Source: Bacillus sp. V3-13 (GTDB lineage Bacteria > Bacillota > Bacilli > Bacillales > Cytobacillaceae). From it: 64,000 bases of DNA. Position numbers and translations under genes: made by a program. The stretch lies in assembly GCF_002860165.1 (NCBI RefSeq), contig NZ_PGUZ01000023.1, positions 100,406 through 164,405 of the forward strand, given 5' to 3'. The notes under the pieces were generated by a model, which worked only from the letters and a program-made list of their open reading frames with translations, was not told where the DNA came from and did no database searches. Positions 32,632 to 41,962 of this stretch are shown here, in pieces; within the stretch, counting starts at the first letter, position 1, and each line of letters begins with the position of its first letter.

Positions 32632-34299
32632 GTGAGTATGACAAGAAATGAAAGTATTAAGCTGATTGCCCTGGGGGGCGTAGGCGAAACGGGCAAAAAT
32701 ATGTACGTCGCAGAGGTGGATGACGATATATTTGTGATCGATGCAGGCTTGATGTTCCCGGAGAATGAAATGCTTGGAATCGATATCGTGATTCCCGACT
32801 TTTCATATTTGCTCGAAAACAAATCAAGAGTGAAGGCGATTTTCCTTAGCCATGGCCATGAGGACCATATTGGCGCCCTAACATATGTGCTGCGGGATCT
32901 CGATGTACCCGTGTACGGAACAAAGCTCACCATTGCCCTGGCACAGGCAAAATTAAAAGAGCAAGAGTTTAAAGGAACAGCTGACTTTAGAGAAATCAAT
33001 TCCGATTCCCGTTTAACGTTTGACAGTGCGGAAGTGACCTTTTTCAGGACAAACCACAGCATTCCCGACTCAGTCGGAATTTGTATCGACACTTCCGGAG
33101 GAGCCATTGTTTATACTGGCGATTTTAAATTTGATCAGGCCGCAACCGATTTATACAAGCCGGAAATCGGGAAAATGGCCGCCATTGGTGATAAAGGTGT
33201 TTTATGCTTGCTGTCAGACAGTACCGAAGCGGAAAGGCCCGGATACACCATCTCTGAGTCCGTTGTCGCCAAAGAAATGTCAACGGCATTTTACAATGCC
33301 CACGGCCGGATTATTGCCGCCTGCTTTGCCTCCGACTTGAACCGCATTCAACATATCTTTAATGCGGCAGCAGAAAACGGGCGAAAAGTGGCAGTTGTCG
33401 GCAAAAGCCTGCAGCGTATCTATGACATTGCCCTGCACCTTGGCTATATTGAGGTTGATGAAGGTTTAATGATTCCAATCAGCGACATCGATCAATATGC
33501 GGATAAAGAAATCGTTGTTCTAACAACAGGAGAGCAGGGAGAACCGATTGAGGCATTGCAAAAAATGGCCAAGCAAGACCATAAGCAAGTAAATATCCAG
33601 GATGGCGATACCGTCATTTTTGCCGCTTCTCCTTTGACAGGAAGCGAACTGTTTGTGTATAAAACGATTGATATGCTGTGCCGCGCCGGTGCGAACGTCG
33701 TATCAGGAAAATCGATCACCCAGGTGCCGAGCCACGGCAGCCAGGAAGAACTTAAATTTATGATTAATCTAATGAAACCAAAGTACTTTATTCCGGTTCA
33801 TGGCGAATACCGGATGCTAAAAGCCCATGCCCGGGTTGCCAAAGAGTGCGGTATTCTCGATGAGCAAATCTTTATCGCTGACAAAGGGGATGTATTCGAG
33901 ATTAAGCAAGGCCAGATGAAACCGGGCGGCCGCGTGACAGCCGGAAACGTATTAATCGATGGCAGCGGTGTCGGCGATGTCGGCAATATTGTCCTTCGTG
34001 ACCGGAGGCTTTTATCTCAGGATGGCATCCTGCTTGTTGTCGTGACATTAAGCAAAGGCACCCGGAAAATTGTCGCAGGGCCGGAAATCATTTCACGAGG
34101 GTTTGTCTACGTGCGCGAATCAGAAAAGTTGATGGAAGACTCAACAGAGTTGGTCCGCCAGATTGTTGAAAAAAGTATCTCGAAGCCTTCCTTTGATTGG
34201 ACAAGTTTAAAACAGGATATGAGAGATTCACTAAATCAATATTTATATGAAAAAACTAAACGGAGACCGATGATCCTGCCGATCATCATGGAGGTTTAG
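32632..34299 (+). CDS. rnjB: Ribonuclease J2 (metallo-beta-lactamase/beta-CASP)
   Basis: RNase J enzymes process and degrade RNA with 5'-exonuclease and endonuclease activities; J2 usually partners J1. The 555-residue protein has the metal motif HGHEDH (74-79), a second histidine in TNHSIPDS, TGDFKFD, the beta-CASP part, PSHGSQEE and VHGEYRM. All metal ligands are intact, whereas B. subtilis J2 is known to be degenerate here. Assignment to J2 rests on gene position beside tepA. The GTG at 32632 is 7 nt after GGAGG. Confidence 0.9.
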   Translation: MSMTRNESIKLIALGGVGETGKNMYVAEVDDDIFVIDAGLMFPENEMLGIDIVIPDFSYLLENKSRVKAIFLSHGHEDHIGALTYVLRDLDVPVYGTKLTIALAQAKLKEQEFKGTADFREINSDSRLTFDSAEVTFFRTNHSIPDSVGICIDTSGGAIVYTGDFKFDQAATDLYKPEIGKMAAIGDKGVLCLLSDSTEAERPGYTISESVVAKEMSTAFYNAHGRIIAACFASDLNRIQHIFNAAAENGRKVAVVGKSLQRIYDIALHLGYIEVDEGLMIPISDIDQYADKEIVVLTTGEQGEPIEALQKMAKQDHKQVNIQDGDTVIFAASPLTGSELFVYKTIDMLCRAGANVVSGKSITQVPSHGSQEELKFMINLMKPKYFIPVHGEYRMLKAHARVAKECGILDEQIFIADKGDVFEIKQGQMKPGGRVTAGNVLIDGSGVGDVGNIVLRDRRLLSQDGILLVVVTLSKGTRKIVAGPEIISRGFVYVRESEKLMEDSTELVRQIVEKSISKPSFDWTSLKQDMRDSLNQYLYEKTKRRPMILPIIMEV

Positions 34300-34304
34300 A
34301 GCTG

Positions 34305-34342
34305 AAAACAGGTATTGGCTGTCCGGGCCGTACCTGTTTTTT
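34305..34342 (+). terminator. Terminator after rnjB
   Basis: AAAACAGGTA/TACCTGTTTT with a GC-rich loop, then TT. Confidence 0.88.
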
Positions 34343-34435
34343 GCTTCTTGAACCCGGAATATTTCTTCAACGATAGAATGAAATCTCTGCCAGAGATCAT
34401 ACTAACATTATTATTGCTTGAAGGGAGAACATGAT

Positions 34436-35188
34436 ATGGATCAAGAACGGTTTCAGACAGGCTTTAACAACCAGGATGAGGCGGAACAGCAACATGACGA
34501 AAAAGGTTCGACTTTAATCGACAAAATACAGCAGCTTGGACAAACAAATGTACCTCAGCTGTCACAGGATTCAACGATCCATTGCTTGACGATTGTCGGC
34601 CAGATTGAAGGGCATATGCAGCTGCCTCCGCAGAATAAAACAACAAAATACGAGCACATTATTCCGCAAATCGTTGCCATTGAGCAAAACCCGAAAATAG
34701 AAGGACTTCTTGTCATCCTTAATACGGTGGGCGGGGATGTCGAGGCCGGCCTTGCGATCTCCGAAATGCTTGCATCACTCTCAAAGCCAACCGTTTCGAT
34801 TGTCCTGGGTGGCGGACATTCTATTGGTGTGCCAATAGCCGTGTCAACCAATTATTCGTTTATTGCCGAAACTGCGACAATGACGATTCACCCGATTCGC
34901 CTGACAGGTCTTGTTATCGGGGTTCCGCAAACGTTTGAATACCTGGATAAAATGCAGGACAGGGTGATAAAATTTGTTACAAGACATTCGAAAGTAAGTG
35001 AACAAACCTTTAAAGACTTAATGTTTGAAAAAGGGAATTTAACAAGGGACATTGGAACAAATGTTGTCGGGAGCGAGGCAGTGGCTCACGGCTTGATTGA
35101 TGAAGTAGGCGGAGTTGGGCAGGCGATGACAAAGCTTAACGAATTGATTGAATTAAATAGGGCAAAAAATGGGGCGGTCATTCAATGA
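34436..35188 (+). CDS. tepA: TepA, ClpP-like protease
   Basis: A 250-residue member of the ClpP/crotonase superfamily, related to TepA of B. subtilis (linked to protein export and spore germination proteolysis). [20 protein letters not shown] corresponds to the ClpP oxyanion region. [15 protein letters not shown] holds the candidate nucleophile Ser129, with a following TMTIHPIRL histidine. The ATG at 34436 is 8 nt from AAGGGAG; the ATG at 34431 is in another frame. ylzJ overlaps its stop. Confidence 0.9.
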   Translation: MDQERFQTGFNNQDEAEQQHDEKGSTLIDKIQQLGQTNVPQLSQDSTIHCLTIVGQIEGHMQLPPQNKTTKYEHIIPQIVAIEQNPKIEGLLVILNTVGGDVEAGLAISEMLASLSKPTVSIVLGGGHSIGVPIAVSTNYSFIAETATMTIHPIRLTGLVIGVPQTFEYLDKMQDRVIKFVTRHSKVSEQTFKDLMFEKGNLTRDIGTNVVGSEAVAHGLIDEVGGVGQAMTKLNELIELNRAKNGAVIQ

Positions 35189-35397
35189 TCCTGTACACTA
35201 TGATCCCTGAAGAGATGATATTTCCTCCTGAGAGAGATGTGCACAGCAAGCAAAAATTGATTAACTTCGACGGAATTCCGCTTATGGTGGAATTGGTTGA
35301 CGACCAGTCTTACCGGGTAATCCGTGTTTTAAGCAGCGATCCCCAACACTTTTTGGATGCGCGCTGCTCACCGGGCGCAAAAATTTCTTTTTCATAA
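35185..35397 (+). CDS. ylzJ: YlzJ-like protein
   Basis: A 70-residue protein that starts inside the tepA stop (ATGA), so the two are translationally coupled. The sequence ([15 protein letters not shown]... [24 protein letters not shown]) matches the YlzJ family found beside tepA in Bacillaceae. No function is known. Confidence 0.88.
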   Translation: MILYTMIPEEMIFPPERDVHSKQKLINFDGIPLMVELVDDQSYRVIRVLSSDPQHFLDARCSPGAKISFS

Positions 35398-35429
35398 TTC
35401 CCGCCTGCCTTATGTTTGGACTGGCAATA

Positions 35430-35438
35430 TGGTATAAT
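35430..35438 (+). promoter_or_regulatory. Extended -10 promoter upstream of spoIIIE
   Basis: TGGTATAAT has a TG extension and a perfect TATAAT. It lies between ylzJ and the following hairpin, so transcripts starting near 35445 must pass that hairpin to reach spoIIIE. Confidence 0.55.
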
Positions 35439-35455
35439 AATGACAACTCATAAAG

Positions 35456-35484
35456 AAGCAGCCAGCTTTGGGCTGCTTTCTTAA
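35456..35484 (+). terminator. Hairpin after ylzJ / in spoIIIE leader
   Basis: AAGCAGCC and GGCTGCTT form a perfect 8-bp stem with a 7-nt loop, then TCTTAATT. The T-tract is broken, so it may act as a leaky terminator for tepA-ylzJ or as an attenuator for spoIIIE. Confidence 0.6.
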
Positions 35485-35537
35485 TTGTCCTGGAAACATA
35501 TATTTACTACGACCAGATTAAGATATAAGGTGATAAA

Positions 35538-37874
35538 ATGGCTAAAAGAAAAAGAAGACAGTCAAGAAAAAAAGATCATTTGAAAAGGACGCTGAAATTT
35601 GAGCTGGCTGCTCTGATTATGATTACGCTGGCCGCAATTTCGCTTGCCAAGCTTGGGGCAGTCGGGAAGGGGATTGTTCTGTTCTTTCGTTTCTTTATGG
35701 GAGAATGGTACATATTGAGTTTAATTGGCCTGATCATTTTTGGCGGATATTTAATGTGTAAACGTGAATTCCCGTTTTTATTTTACAGAAGGCTTGTTGG
35801 GATATACATCATTATTGGATCCTTGCTGCTCCTAAGCCATGTTACACTCTTTGAGCTGATGTCAAGCGGGGGAAGCTTCACCAATCCGAGTGTCATTTCA
35901 AATACATGGGACCTTTTTCGTATGGAAATCAACGGGCAAACAAGCACTACCGACCTGGGCGGCGGCATGATTGGTGCTGTCCTGTTTGCGCTTTTCTACT
36001 ATTTATTTGATGAAGCCGGCACCAAGTTAATTGCCACTTTGTTTATTATCATTGGCTTTATTTTGTTGACCGGGAAGACATTCGGGGGTACTGCAGCAAA
36101 AATAGGCGGATTTCTATGGAATTTCGGCAAAAAGAATTGGCTCGCTTTTGTTGACGATATTAAAGAATCAACCACCCGTCGAAGGGAACGAAGAGCAGCC
36201 AGAAGGCTGCAGAGGCTAAAGCAGCGCACCCGTGCACAAGCTGAACAGGATAATCCGGCGGGTCCTGCCCAAGACGAAACGGACACGAGAGAAGAACGGC
36301 CTTCTGAACCAATCATTTCAAGCTTTGCGGAAAGAGCCTATCCTTCTCCGGCGGCCGGCGAAGCGGAAAGCGGCAACGCGCAACAACGGAATGGATCTGC
36401 GGAGGACGATTCTGCACCGCCAATGACGTTTACTGAAGTAGAAAATACCGCATACGAGCTTCCGCCGGTAAGCCTGCTCAAGCATCCGCGCCAAACGGAC
36501 CAAAGCGGTGAATACGAGCTCATCCACGCGAATGCTGCCAAGCTGGAACGAACCTTCCAAAGCTTCGGGGTAAAAGCGAGGGTCACACAGGTACACCTTG
36601 GACCGGCTGTCACGAAATATGAGGTCCACCCGGATGTTGGTGTAAAGGTAAGCAAAATTGTCAGCCTCAGTGATGATCTTGCGCTTGCCCTTGCTGCTAA
36701 AGATATCCGAATTGAGGCGCCGATACCAGGTAAATCGGCAATCGGCATTGAAGTTCCGAACTCAGAGATCGCAATGGTTTCGTTGAGGGAGGTTCTTGAA
36801 GCAAGGGAAAATGACAGGCCGGAAGCAAAACTGATGATCGGCCTTGGCCGGGATATTACCGGCGAAGCCGTTTTGGCGGAGCTTAATAAAATGCCCCACC
36901 TGCTTGTCGCGGGGGCAACCGGCAGTGGAAAAAGTGTCTGTATCAATGGAATCATTACAAGCATATTAATGCGGGCAAAACCGCATGAGGTCAAGCTAAT
37001 GATGATCGACCCGAAAATGGTCGAGCTGAATGTCTATAATGGAATTCCGCATTTACTTGCTCCCGTTGTAACCGATGCAAAAAAGGCTTCCCAGGCCCTA
37101 AAAAAAGTTGTCAGTGAGATGGAAAGGCGCTACGAGCTCTTTTCGCATACGGGAACAAGAAACATTGAAGGATATAATGACTATGTAAAAAGGCAAAACG
37201 CGGAAGAAGAAGCGAGCCAGCCCCTCTTGCCTTATATTGTCGTCATCGTCGACGAGCTCGCCGATTTAATGATGGTGGCTTCTTCAGATGTTGAGGACGC
37301 GATTACAAGGCTGGCACAGATGGCTCGGGCCGCAGGCATCCATTTAATTATTGCAACGCAGCGTCCGTCTGTTGATGTCATTACCGGGGTCATCAAAGCA
37401 AACATTCCTTCGAGAATTGCTTTCGCCGTATCATCGCAAACCGATTCGCGGACAATCCTTGATATGGGAGGAGCTGAGAAGCTGCTCGGCAGGGGGGACA
37501 TGCTGTTTTTGCCGGTCGGAGCTTCGAAGCCGGTTCGGGTCCAGGGCGCGTTTTTGTCGGATGAAGAGGTTGAAGATATTGTCGATTTTGTGATTGCCCA
37601 GCAAAAAGCCCAATATCAGGAAGAAATGATTCCCGATGATATTCCGGAAAATACGACAGAGGTCGATGATGATCTTTATGACGAAGCAGTTGAACTGATT
37701 GTAGAAATGCAAACAGCCTCTGTATCGATGCTGCAAAGGCGGTTTAGAATCGGCTACACCAGGGCAGCCCGCTTAATTGATGAAATGGAAGCAAGAGGGG
37801 TTGTCGGTCCGTATGAAGGAAGCAAGCCACGGGCCGTGCTCGTCTCAAAACCGAAAGAAGAAGCAAGTTCTTAA
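35538..37874 (+). CDS. spoIIIE: DNA translocase SpoIIIE/FtsK
   Basis: A septal motor that pumps chromosomal DNA, notably into the forespore during sporulation. Several N-terminal membrane helices occupy about 20-180, followed by a charged Arg/Glu-rich linker (about 205-300). The RecA-like motor has Walker [10 protein letters not shown] near 460 and Walker [16 protein letters not shown]-terminal gamma winged helix (about 710-775) recognises orienting DNA sequences. The length is 778 residues. Its start follows TAAGGTGA. Confidence 0.96.
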   Translation: MAKRKRRQSRKKDHLKRTLKFELAALIMITLAAISLAKLGAVGKGIVLFFRFFMGEWYILSLIGLIIFGGYLMCKREFPFLFYRRLVGIYIIIGSLLLLSHVTLFELMSSGGSFTNPSVISNTWDLFRMEINGQTSTTDLGGGMIGAVLFALFYYLFDEAGTKLIATLFIIIGFILLTGKTFGGTAAKIGGFLWNFGKKNWLAFVDDIKESTTRRRERRAARRLQRLKQRTRAQAEQDNPAGPAQDETDTREERPSEPIISSFAERAYPSPAAGEAESGNAQQRNGSAEDDSAPPMTFTEVENTAYELPPVSLLKHPRQTDQSGEYELIHANAAKLERTFQSFGVKARVTQVHLGPAVTKYEVHPDVGVKVSKIVSLSDDLALALAAKDIRIEAPIPGKSAIGIEVPNSEIAMVSLREVLEARENDRPEAKLMIGLGRDITGEAVLAELNKMPHLLVAGATGSGKSVCINGIITSILMRAKPHEVKLMMIDPKMVELNVYNGIPHLLAPVVTDAKKASQALKKVVSEMERRYELFSHTGTRNIEGYNDYVKRQNAEEEASQPLLPYIVVIVDELADLMMVASSDVEDAITRLAQMARAAGIHLIIATQRPSVDVITGVIKANIPSRIAFAVSSQTDSRTILDMGGAEKLLGRGDMLFLPVGASKPVRVQGAFLSDEEVEDIVDFVIAQQKAQYQEEMIPDDIPENTTEVDDDLYDEAVELIVEMQTASVSMLQRRFRIGYTRAARLIDEMEARGVVGPYEGSKPRAVLVSKPKEEASS

Positions 37875-37876
37875 AC

Positions 37877-37901
37877 AAAAGCCGGCAAGTCCGGCTTTTT
37901 G
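37877..37901 (+). terminator. Terminator after spoIIIE
   Basis: AAAAGCCGG/CCGGCTTTT with a CAAGT loop. Confidence 0.88.
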
Positions 37902-37996
37902 TTATGGGTAAAACACAATTATGAGATTATGAAAGCTAAAAACTGTTTCCGGCCGTTTTTAAATACTTCTATACAACGGATATTGTGACATACTAT

Positions 37997-38010
37997 TAAA
38001 AGCGCTTACA
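37997..38010 (+). promoter_or_regulatory. Candidate CcpA cre site
   Basis: TAAAAGCGCTTACA matches the cre consensus TGWAARCGYTWNCW at 13 of 14 positions. It is about 230 bp upstream of the likely ymfC promoter, so a direct role is uncertain. Confidence 0.4.
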
Positions 38011-38237
38011 AAAAAGTCAAGAGAAAAATTCATGTCAATTTTTTACCGGGAAAAGTGAAGCAAAAATACTTGGGTAAACAAAAGAAAATAGTTGACAAGA
38101 CAAGGATTCTGAACTGTTTTTCTCTATGAATAGACCAGCTATTAAGAGAGCTGATTTTGTATATATTTTCGACTTTTGTAAACTATAAGCTTTTTTCGAC
38201 AAAATCCTGAAACTCTATTTATTTATACCGGAAAAAG

Positions 38238-38246
38238 TGTTATAGT
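38238..38246 (+). promoter_or_regulatory. Extended -10 promoter for ymfC
   Basis: TGTTATAGT (TG, one base, TATAGT) would start transcription near 38253, about 20 bp before the palindrome. Confidence 0.5.
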
Positions 38247-38271
38247 ATTTTCGATTAGTAGGAATGATTGA

Positions 38272-38289
38272 ACATCAGAGGTCTGATGT
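38272..38289 (+). promoter_or_regulatory. 18-bp perfect palindrome, likely GntR-type operator
   Basis: ACATCAGA and TCTGATGT are exact inverted repeats separated by GG. The element sits just after the predicted ymfC start point and before its ribosome binding site. A 2-nt loop is poor for an RNA hairpin but the symmetry suits a dimeric DNA-binding protein; YmfC itself is the natural candidate. Confidence 0.55.
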
Positions 38290-38315
38290 CTGTAGAAAAG
38301 TGGTTGGAGGAGCAC

Positions 38316-39041
38316 ATGTCTATCAAATCAGATAATCGGCATTTGTATTTACAAGTCATCGATCGAATTAAGCAGGATATTGACGAAGGCAGGTATAAAG
38401 AAAGAGAGAAGTTGCCTTCAGAATTTGATCTTGCGAAGCAGCTCGGAGTCAGCAGGGCTACTCTTCGTGAAGCGTTAAGAATTCTTGAAGAGGAAAATGT
38501 CATCATTCGCCGCCATGGCGTTGGGACATTTGTAAATGCCAAGCCGCTGTTTACTTCGGGGATCGAGCAGCTTAACAGTGTAACGAGCATGATTGAACAA
38601 GCAGGCATGACTCCCGGGACAATTTTCCTAAGCTCATCAACGCTGAGCCCAACCGAAGAGGATCTTCGCCGCTTCTCATGTACCAAGGATGACGAAATTG
38701 TCGTGAGTGAACGTGTTCGAACCGCTAATGGGGAACCTGTCGTGTATTGCATCGATAAAGTTCCAAAAAAAATCATGCCGGAATCCTTTTCCCATGAGCA
38801 GGAATCGCTCCTCAGCATCCTGGAGGAGAAGGCAGGGCGGAAAATCACTTATGCGGTTGCCCAAATCGAACCGATCGGCTATCACGAAAGAATTTCACCG
38901 ATCCTGGAATGTGACCCGGAAACAGCTTTGCTTGTCCTAAAGCAAATGCATTTCGATGAAACGGACGAACCTGTTCTCTATTCAGTCAATTATTTTAAAG
39001 CCGACAAGTTCAGTTTTCACGTTCTGAGAAAAAGAATTTAA
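38316..39041 (+). CDS. ymfC: GntR-family regulator, YmfC/NupR type
   Basis: An N-terminal winged helix-turn-helix (about 8-75; [25 protein letters not shown]) is joined to a UTRA effector domain (about 95-238; [30 protein letters not shown]). This is the HutC/YmfC branch. The ATG at 38316 follows GGAGGAG and gives 241 residues; the starts at 38268 and 38286 lack such a site. It lies directly before a nucleoside importer. From memory, the B. subtilis YmfC is a repressor of the nupNOPQ guanosine transporter; the layout here supports local control. Confidence 0.92.
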   Translation: MSIKSDNRHLYLQVIDRIKQDIDEGRYKEREKLPSEFDLAKQLGVSRATLREALRILEEENVIIRRHGVGTFVNAKPLFTSGIEQLNSVTSMIEQAGMTPGTIFLSSSTLSPTEEDLRRFSCTKDDEIVVSERVRTANGEPVVYCIDKVPKKIMPESFSHEQESLLSILEEKAGRKITYAVAQIEPIGYHERISPILECDPETALLVLKQMHFDETDEPVLYSVNYFKADKFSFHVLRKRI

Positions 39042-39118
39042 TTTTCTCACACAGTGCAAACGCCTGGGCGATTCAGACCATTTCTACTATATCTACAACA
39101 CTTTAGGGGGTACAAACC

Positions 39119-40225
39119 TTGAAAAAGCGTAAATTTGGATTAGCGCTGTCACTTGTGCTTGCTGCTGGAACGATTTTGGGAGCTTGCGGCAATGCAGACG
39201 AAAAAGACAATAACGGAGCTGGCGGAGGAGAAACAAAAGAAGAAAAATTCTCTGTAGCAATGGTAACGGATGTCGGTGGTGTAGATGACAAATCCTTCAA
39301 CCAATCTGCATGGGAAGGCCTCCAGAAGTTTGGTGAAGAAAATGGCCTTGAAAAAGGAAAAGGCTATGATTATTTGCAATCCCAATCTGACGCTGACTAT
39401 GCTACGAACTTAAATAATCTTGTTCGCAAAAATTACAGTCTTATCTTTGGAATCGGTTTTATGATGCAGGAAGCTATCGATGAGATTGCCAAACAGCAAA
39501 AAGACGCCCACTTTGCGATTGTTGATGCTGAAGTTAACCAGCCTAATGTTGCAAGCATTTTGTTCAAAGAACAGGAAGCTTCATTCCTTGCTGGTGTCAC
39601 AGCAGGACTTGCGACAAAGACGGGTAAAATCGGTTTTATCGGCGGTGTTGAAGGTGCGGTAATTGAGCGCTTTGAATCTGGTTTCCGGGCTGGTGTCCAA
39701 GCGGTTAATCCTGAAGCCACTGTTGACGTGAAGTATTCAGGTGCGTTTGACAAAGCTGAGCTTGGCCAAACGATTGCAGCGACAATGTACTCTTCCGGTG
39801 CGGATGTAATTTTCCATGCTGCCGGCGGAACAGGTAACGGCCTATTTAAAGAAGCACGCGACCTTAAGAAAAAGGATCCTTCTAAAGATTTTTGGGCAAT
39901 CGGCGTTGACTCTGATCAATCAGCCGAGGGTGTAGTAGAAATTGAAGGCGAAGAGCACAATGTTATCATCACATCAGCTCTAAAGCGCGTTGATAATGCC
40001 GTAATCGATATTTCAAAACAGGCTAAAGAAGGAAACTTCCCTGGCGGAGAAATTACGACTTACGGATTAAGTGAAGACGGCGTCGGCCTTGCTCCAATCA
40101 ATGACGAGCTTGCCAACAAAGCGGATATTGAAGCTGCTGTCGACGAGTGGAAACAAAAAATCGTTAGCGGGGAAATCAAAGTTCCAGGAACTCGTGATGA
40201 ATTAAAAACTTTCTCTGTTAAGTAA
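39119..40225 (+). CDS. nupN: BMP-family nucleoside-binding lipoprotein
   Basis: The substrate-binding subunit of a nucleoside ABC importer. A signal peptide with lipobox ILGAC (about 20-24) anchors it outside the membrane. The PnrA/BMP fold shows [42 protein letters not shown] and HAAGGTGNG. The TTG start at 39119 is 8 nt after AGGGGG. A strong terminator follows, so it should be more highly expressed than the transporter subunits, normal for binding proteins. The name follows the B. subtilis NupN family. Confidence 0.9.
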   Translation: MKKRKFGLALSLVLAAGTILGACGNADEKDNNGAGGGETKEEKFSVAMVTDVGGVDDKSFNQSAWEGLQKFGEENGLEKGKGYDYLQSQSDADYATNLNNLVRKNYSLIFGIGFMMQEAIDEIAKQQKDAHFAIVDAEVNQPNVASILFKEQEASFLAGVTAGLATKTGKIGFIGGVEGAVIERFESGFRAGVQAVNPEATVDVKYSGAFDKAELGQTIAATMYSSGADVIFHAAGGTGNGLFKEARDLKKKDPSKDFWAIGVDSDQSAEGVVEIEGEEHNVIITSALKRVDNAVIDISKQAKEGNFPGGEITTYGLSEDGVGLAPINDELANKADIEAAVDEWKQKIVSGEIKVPGTRDELKTFSVK

Positions 40226-40228
40226 GAT

Positions 40229-40276
40229 CAAAAAGGAATAAGCGGTCACGGCTTTTTGGCCTCTTATTCCTTTTTT
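40229..40276 (+). terminator. Terminator after nupN
   Basis: AAAAAGGAATAAG/CTTATTCCTTTTT form a 13-bp stem with a 20-nt loop. Confidence 0.85.
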
Positions 40277-40333
40277 AATCATAAAATGTTAATTGAAGCG
40301 CAGAACCATTTCTGCTTTTCACTTAAGATTTTA

Positions 40334-40358
40334 GGGGGGAACCCCCGTTTTTTAACGG
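40334..40358 (+). promoter_or_regulatory. Overlapping hairpins in nupN-nupO gap (candidate attenuator)
   Basis: GGGGG-GAA-CCCCC followed by GTTTTTT (40335-40353) has the form of a terminator. CCGTT-TTTT-AACGG (40345-40358) uses the last two C and the T-run, so the two structures exclude each other. This could set the level of the nupOPQ genes; no known riboswitch class is recognised around it. Confidence 0.4.
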
Positions 40359-40426
40359 AAGTAAAAGTCTGACCTCTTACTACTAAACTTTAATTTCCTT
40401 TTTTTAAGAGCAAGGAGTGAAAAATG

Positions 40427-41962
40427 ATGGAATATGTAATTGAAATGCTCAATATCCGCAAGGAGTTTCCCGGAATTGTTGCCAACGATAATATAACCCT
40501 TCAACTGCGAAAGGGAGAAATACACGCTTTGCTTGGGGAAAACGGGGCGGGCAAATCCACTTTAATGAATGTGCTCTTCGGCCTTTACCAGCCGGAGGAA
40601 GGGGAAATCCGTGTTCATGGAAAAGCTGTGAACATTACCAATCCGAACATCGCCAACGATTTAGGAATTGGCATGGTGCATCAGCACTTCATGCTTGTTG
40701 ATAAATTCACAGTCACCGAAAATATTATTCTCGGAAAAGAAACAACATCCCGTGGGAAAATTGATATTAAAAAGGCTGAACAAGAGGTAAGGGAAATTTC
40801 CGAACGCTACGGGCTCGCTGTCGATCCAAAAGCGAAAATTTCCGACATCTCTGTTGGGATGCAGCAAAGGGTAGAAATATTAAAGACTCTTTATCGCGGC
40901 GCCGAAATTCTTATTTTCGATGAGCCAACTGCCGTTTTGACTCCACAGGAAATTAAAGAGCTTATCCAAATTATGAAAACCCTTATTGCAGAAGGCAAAT
41001 CGATTATCCTGATCACTCATAAACTGAAAGAAATCATGGAAGTTTGCGACCGGGTCACCGTTATCCGTAAAGGGCGGGGGATTGGCACCCTCAATGTAAA
41101 GGATACGAATCCGAACGAGTTGGCGAGCCTGATGGTTGGCCGGGAAGTTATTTTTAAAACGGATAAAAAGCCTGCCAATCCGAAGCAGCCCGTTTTGGAA
41201 ATTAATCAGCTCATTGTGAAGGACTCCCGTGGTATTCCTGCTGTCAATGGCCTTGACCTTGTTGTACATGCGGGAGAAATCCTTGGAATTGCCGGGGTTG
41301 ACGGGAATGGCCAGACCGAATTAATTGAAGCAATTACCGGACTGAGAAAGTCGGAAAGCGGCTCAATCAAATTGAACAACAAAGAAGTCCGCAATCTGTC
41401 ACCGCGGAAGATAAGCGAGTCCGGAGTCGGCCATATTCCGCAGGACCGCCATAAGCACGGTCTTGTCCTCGATTTTCCGGTCGCTGAAAATATGGTTCTG
41501 CAAACCTATTATAAACGGCCATTCTCAAAAAATGGCATCTTGAATTTTAAAGAGATATACAAAAAAGCGAAAACGCTGATTGCGGAATTTGACGTCAGGA
41601 CACCAAGTGAATACACACTTGCCCGCTCTTTGTCAGGAGGAAACCAGCAAAAAGCGATTATCGGCCGTGAGGTGGACCGTGACCCTGATTTATTGATTGC
41701 CGCACAGCCGACACGCGGCCTTGATGTCGGGGCAATTGAGTTTATCCATAAACGGCTTATCGAACAGCGCGACCATGGAAAGGCTGTCCTGCTTCTTTCA
41801 TTTGAATTGGATGAAATCATGAATGTCAGCGATCGCATCGCTGTTATTTATGAAGGCAAGATTGTCGCAATAGTCGATCCAAAGAAGACGACTGAGCAGG
41901 AGCTTGGATTGTTGATGGCCGGGTCGAAACGAAAGGAAGCAGGTGAAGAAAGCCATGTCTAA
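40427..41962 (+). CDS. nupO: Nucleoside ABC transporter ATP-binding protein
   Basis: A fused double ATPase of the sugar/nucleoside importer type. The first cassette has Walker A GENGAGKST, signature ISVGMQQR and Walker B ILIFDEPT. The second has a degenerate Walker A (GVDGNGQTE), LSGGNQQK and a Walker B reading LLIAAQPTRGLD, with Gln in place of the catalytic Glu, a usual feature of this family. The ATG at 40427 (511 residues) is 9 nt from AAGGAG; the ATG at 40424 is equally possible. It overlaps nupP. Confidence 0.93.
   Translation: MEYVIEMLNIRKEFPGIVANDNITLQLRKGEIHALLGENGAGKSTLMNVLFGLYQPEEGEIRVHGKAVNITNPNIANDLGIGMVHQHFMLVDKFTVTENIILGKETTSRGKIDIKKAEQEVREISERYGLAVDPKAKISDISVGMQQRVEILKTLYRGAEILIFDEPTAVLTPQEIKELIQIMKTLIAEGKSIILITHKLKEIMEVCDRVTVIRKGRGIGTLNVKDTNPNELASLMVGREVIFKTDKKPANPKQPVLEINQLIVKDSRGIPAVNGLDLVVHAGEILGIAGVDGNGQTELIEAITGLRKSESGSIKLNNKEVRNLSPRKISESGVGHIPQDRHKHGLVLDFPVAENMVLQTYYKRPFSKNGILNFKEIYKKAKTLIAEFDVRTPSEYTLARSLSGGNQQKAIIGREVDRDPDLLIAAQPTRGLDVGAIEFIHKRLIEQRDHGKAVLLLSFELDEIMNVSDRIAVIYEGKIVAIVDPKKTTEQELGLLMAGSKRKEAGEESHV

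Larger units (their letters stand above)
37902..38315 (+). other. 414-nt intergenic region before ymfC
   Basis: No gene is seen. It holds a cre-like site (37997-38010), a TTGACA at 38092 without a matching -10, two TTTTCGAC copies about 38 bp apart, an extended -10 (38238-38246) and an 18-bp palindrome (38272-38289). It is AT-rich and looks like a regulatory region. Confidence 0.6.

Noticed and set aside
32432..32644. 70-codon open frame on the minus strand between dapA and rnjB
   Set aside because: It is a by-product of the repeat array and begins inside the rnjB ribosome binding site; no ribosome binding site of its own.
38092..38097. TTGACA upstream of ymfC as a -35 element
   Set aside because: No -10-like hexamer lies 16-18 bp downstream.
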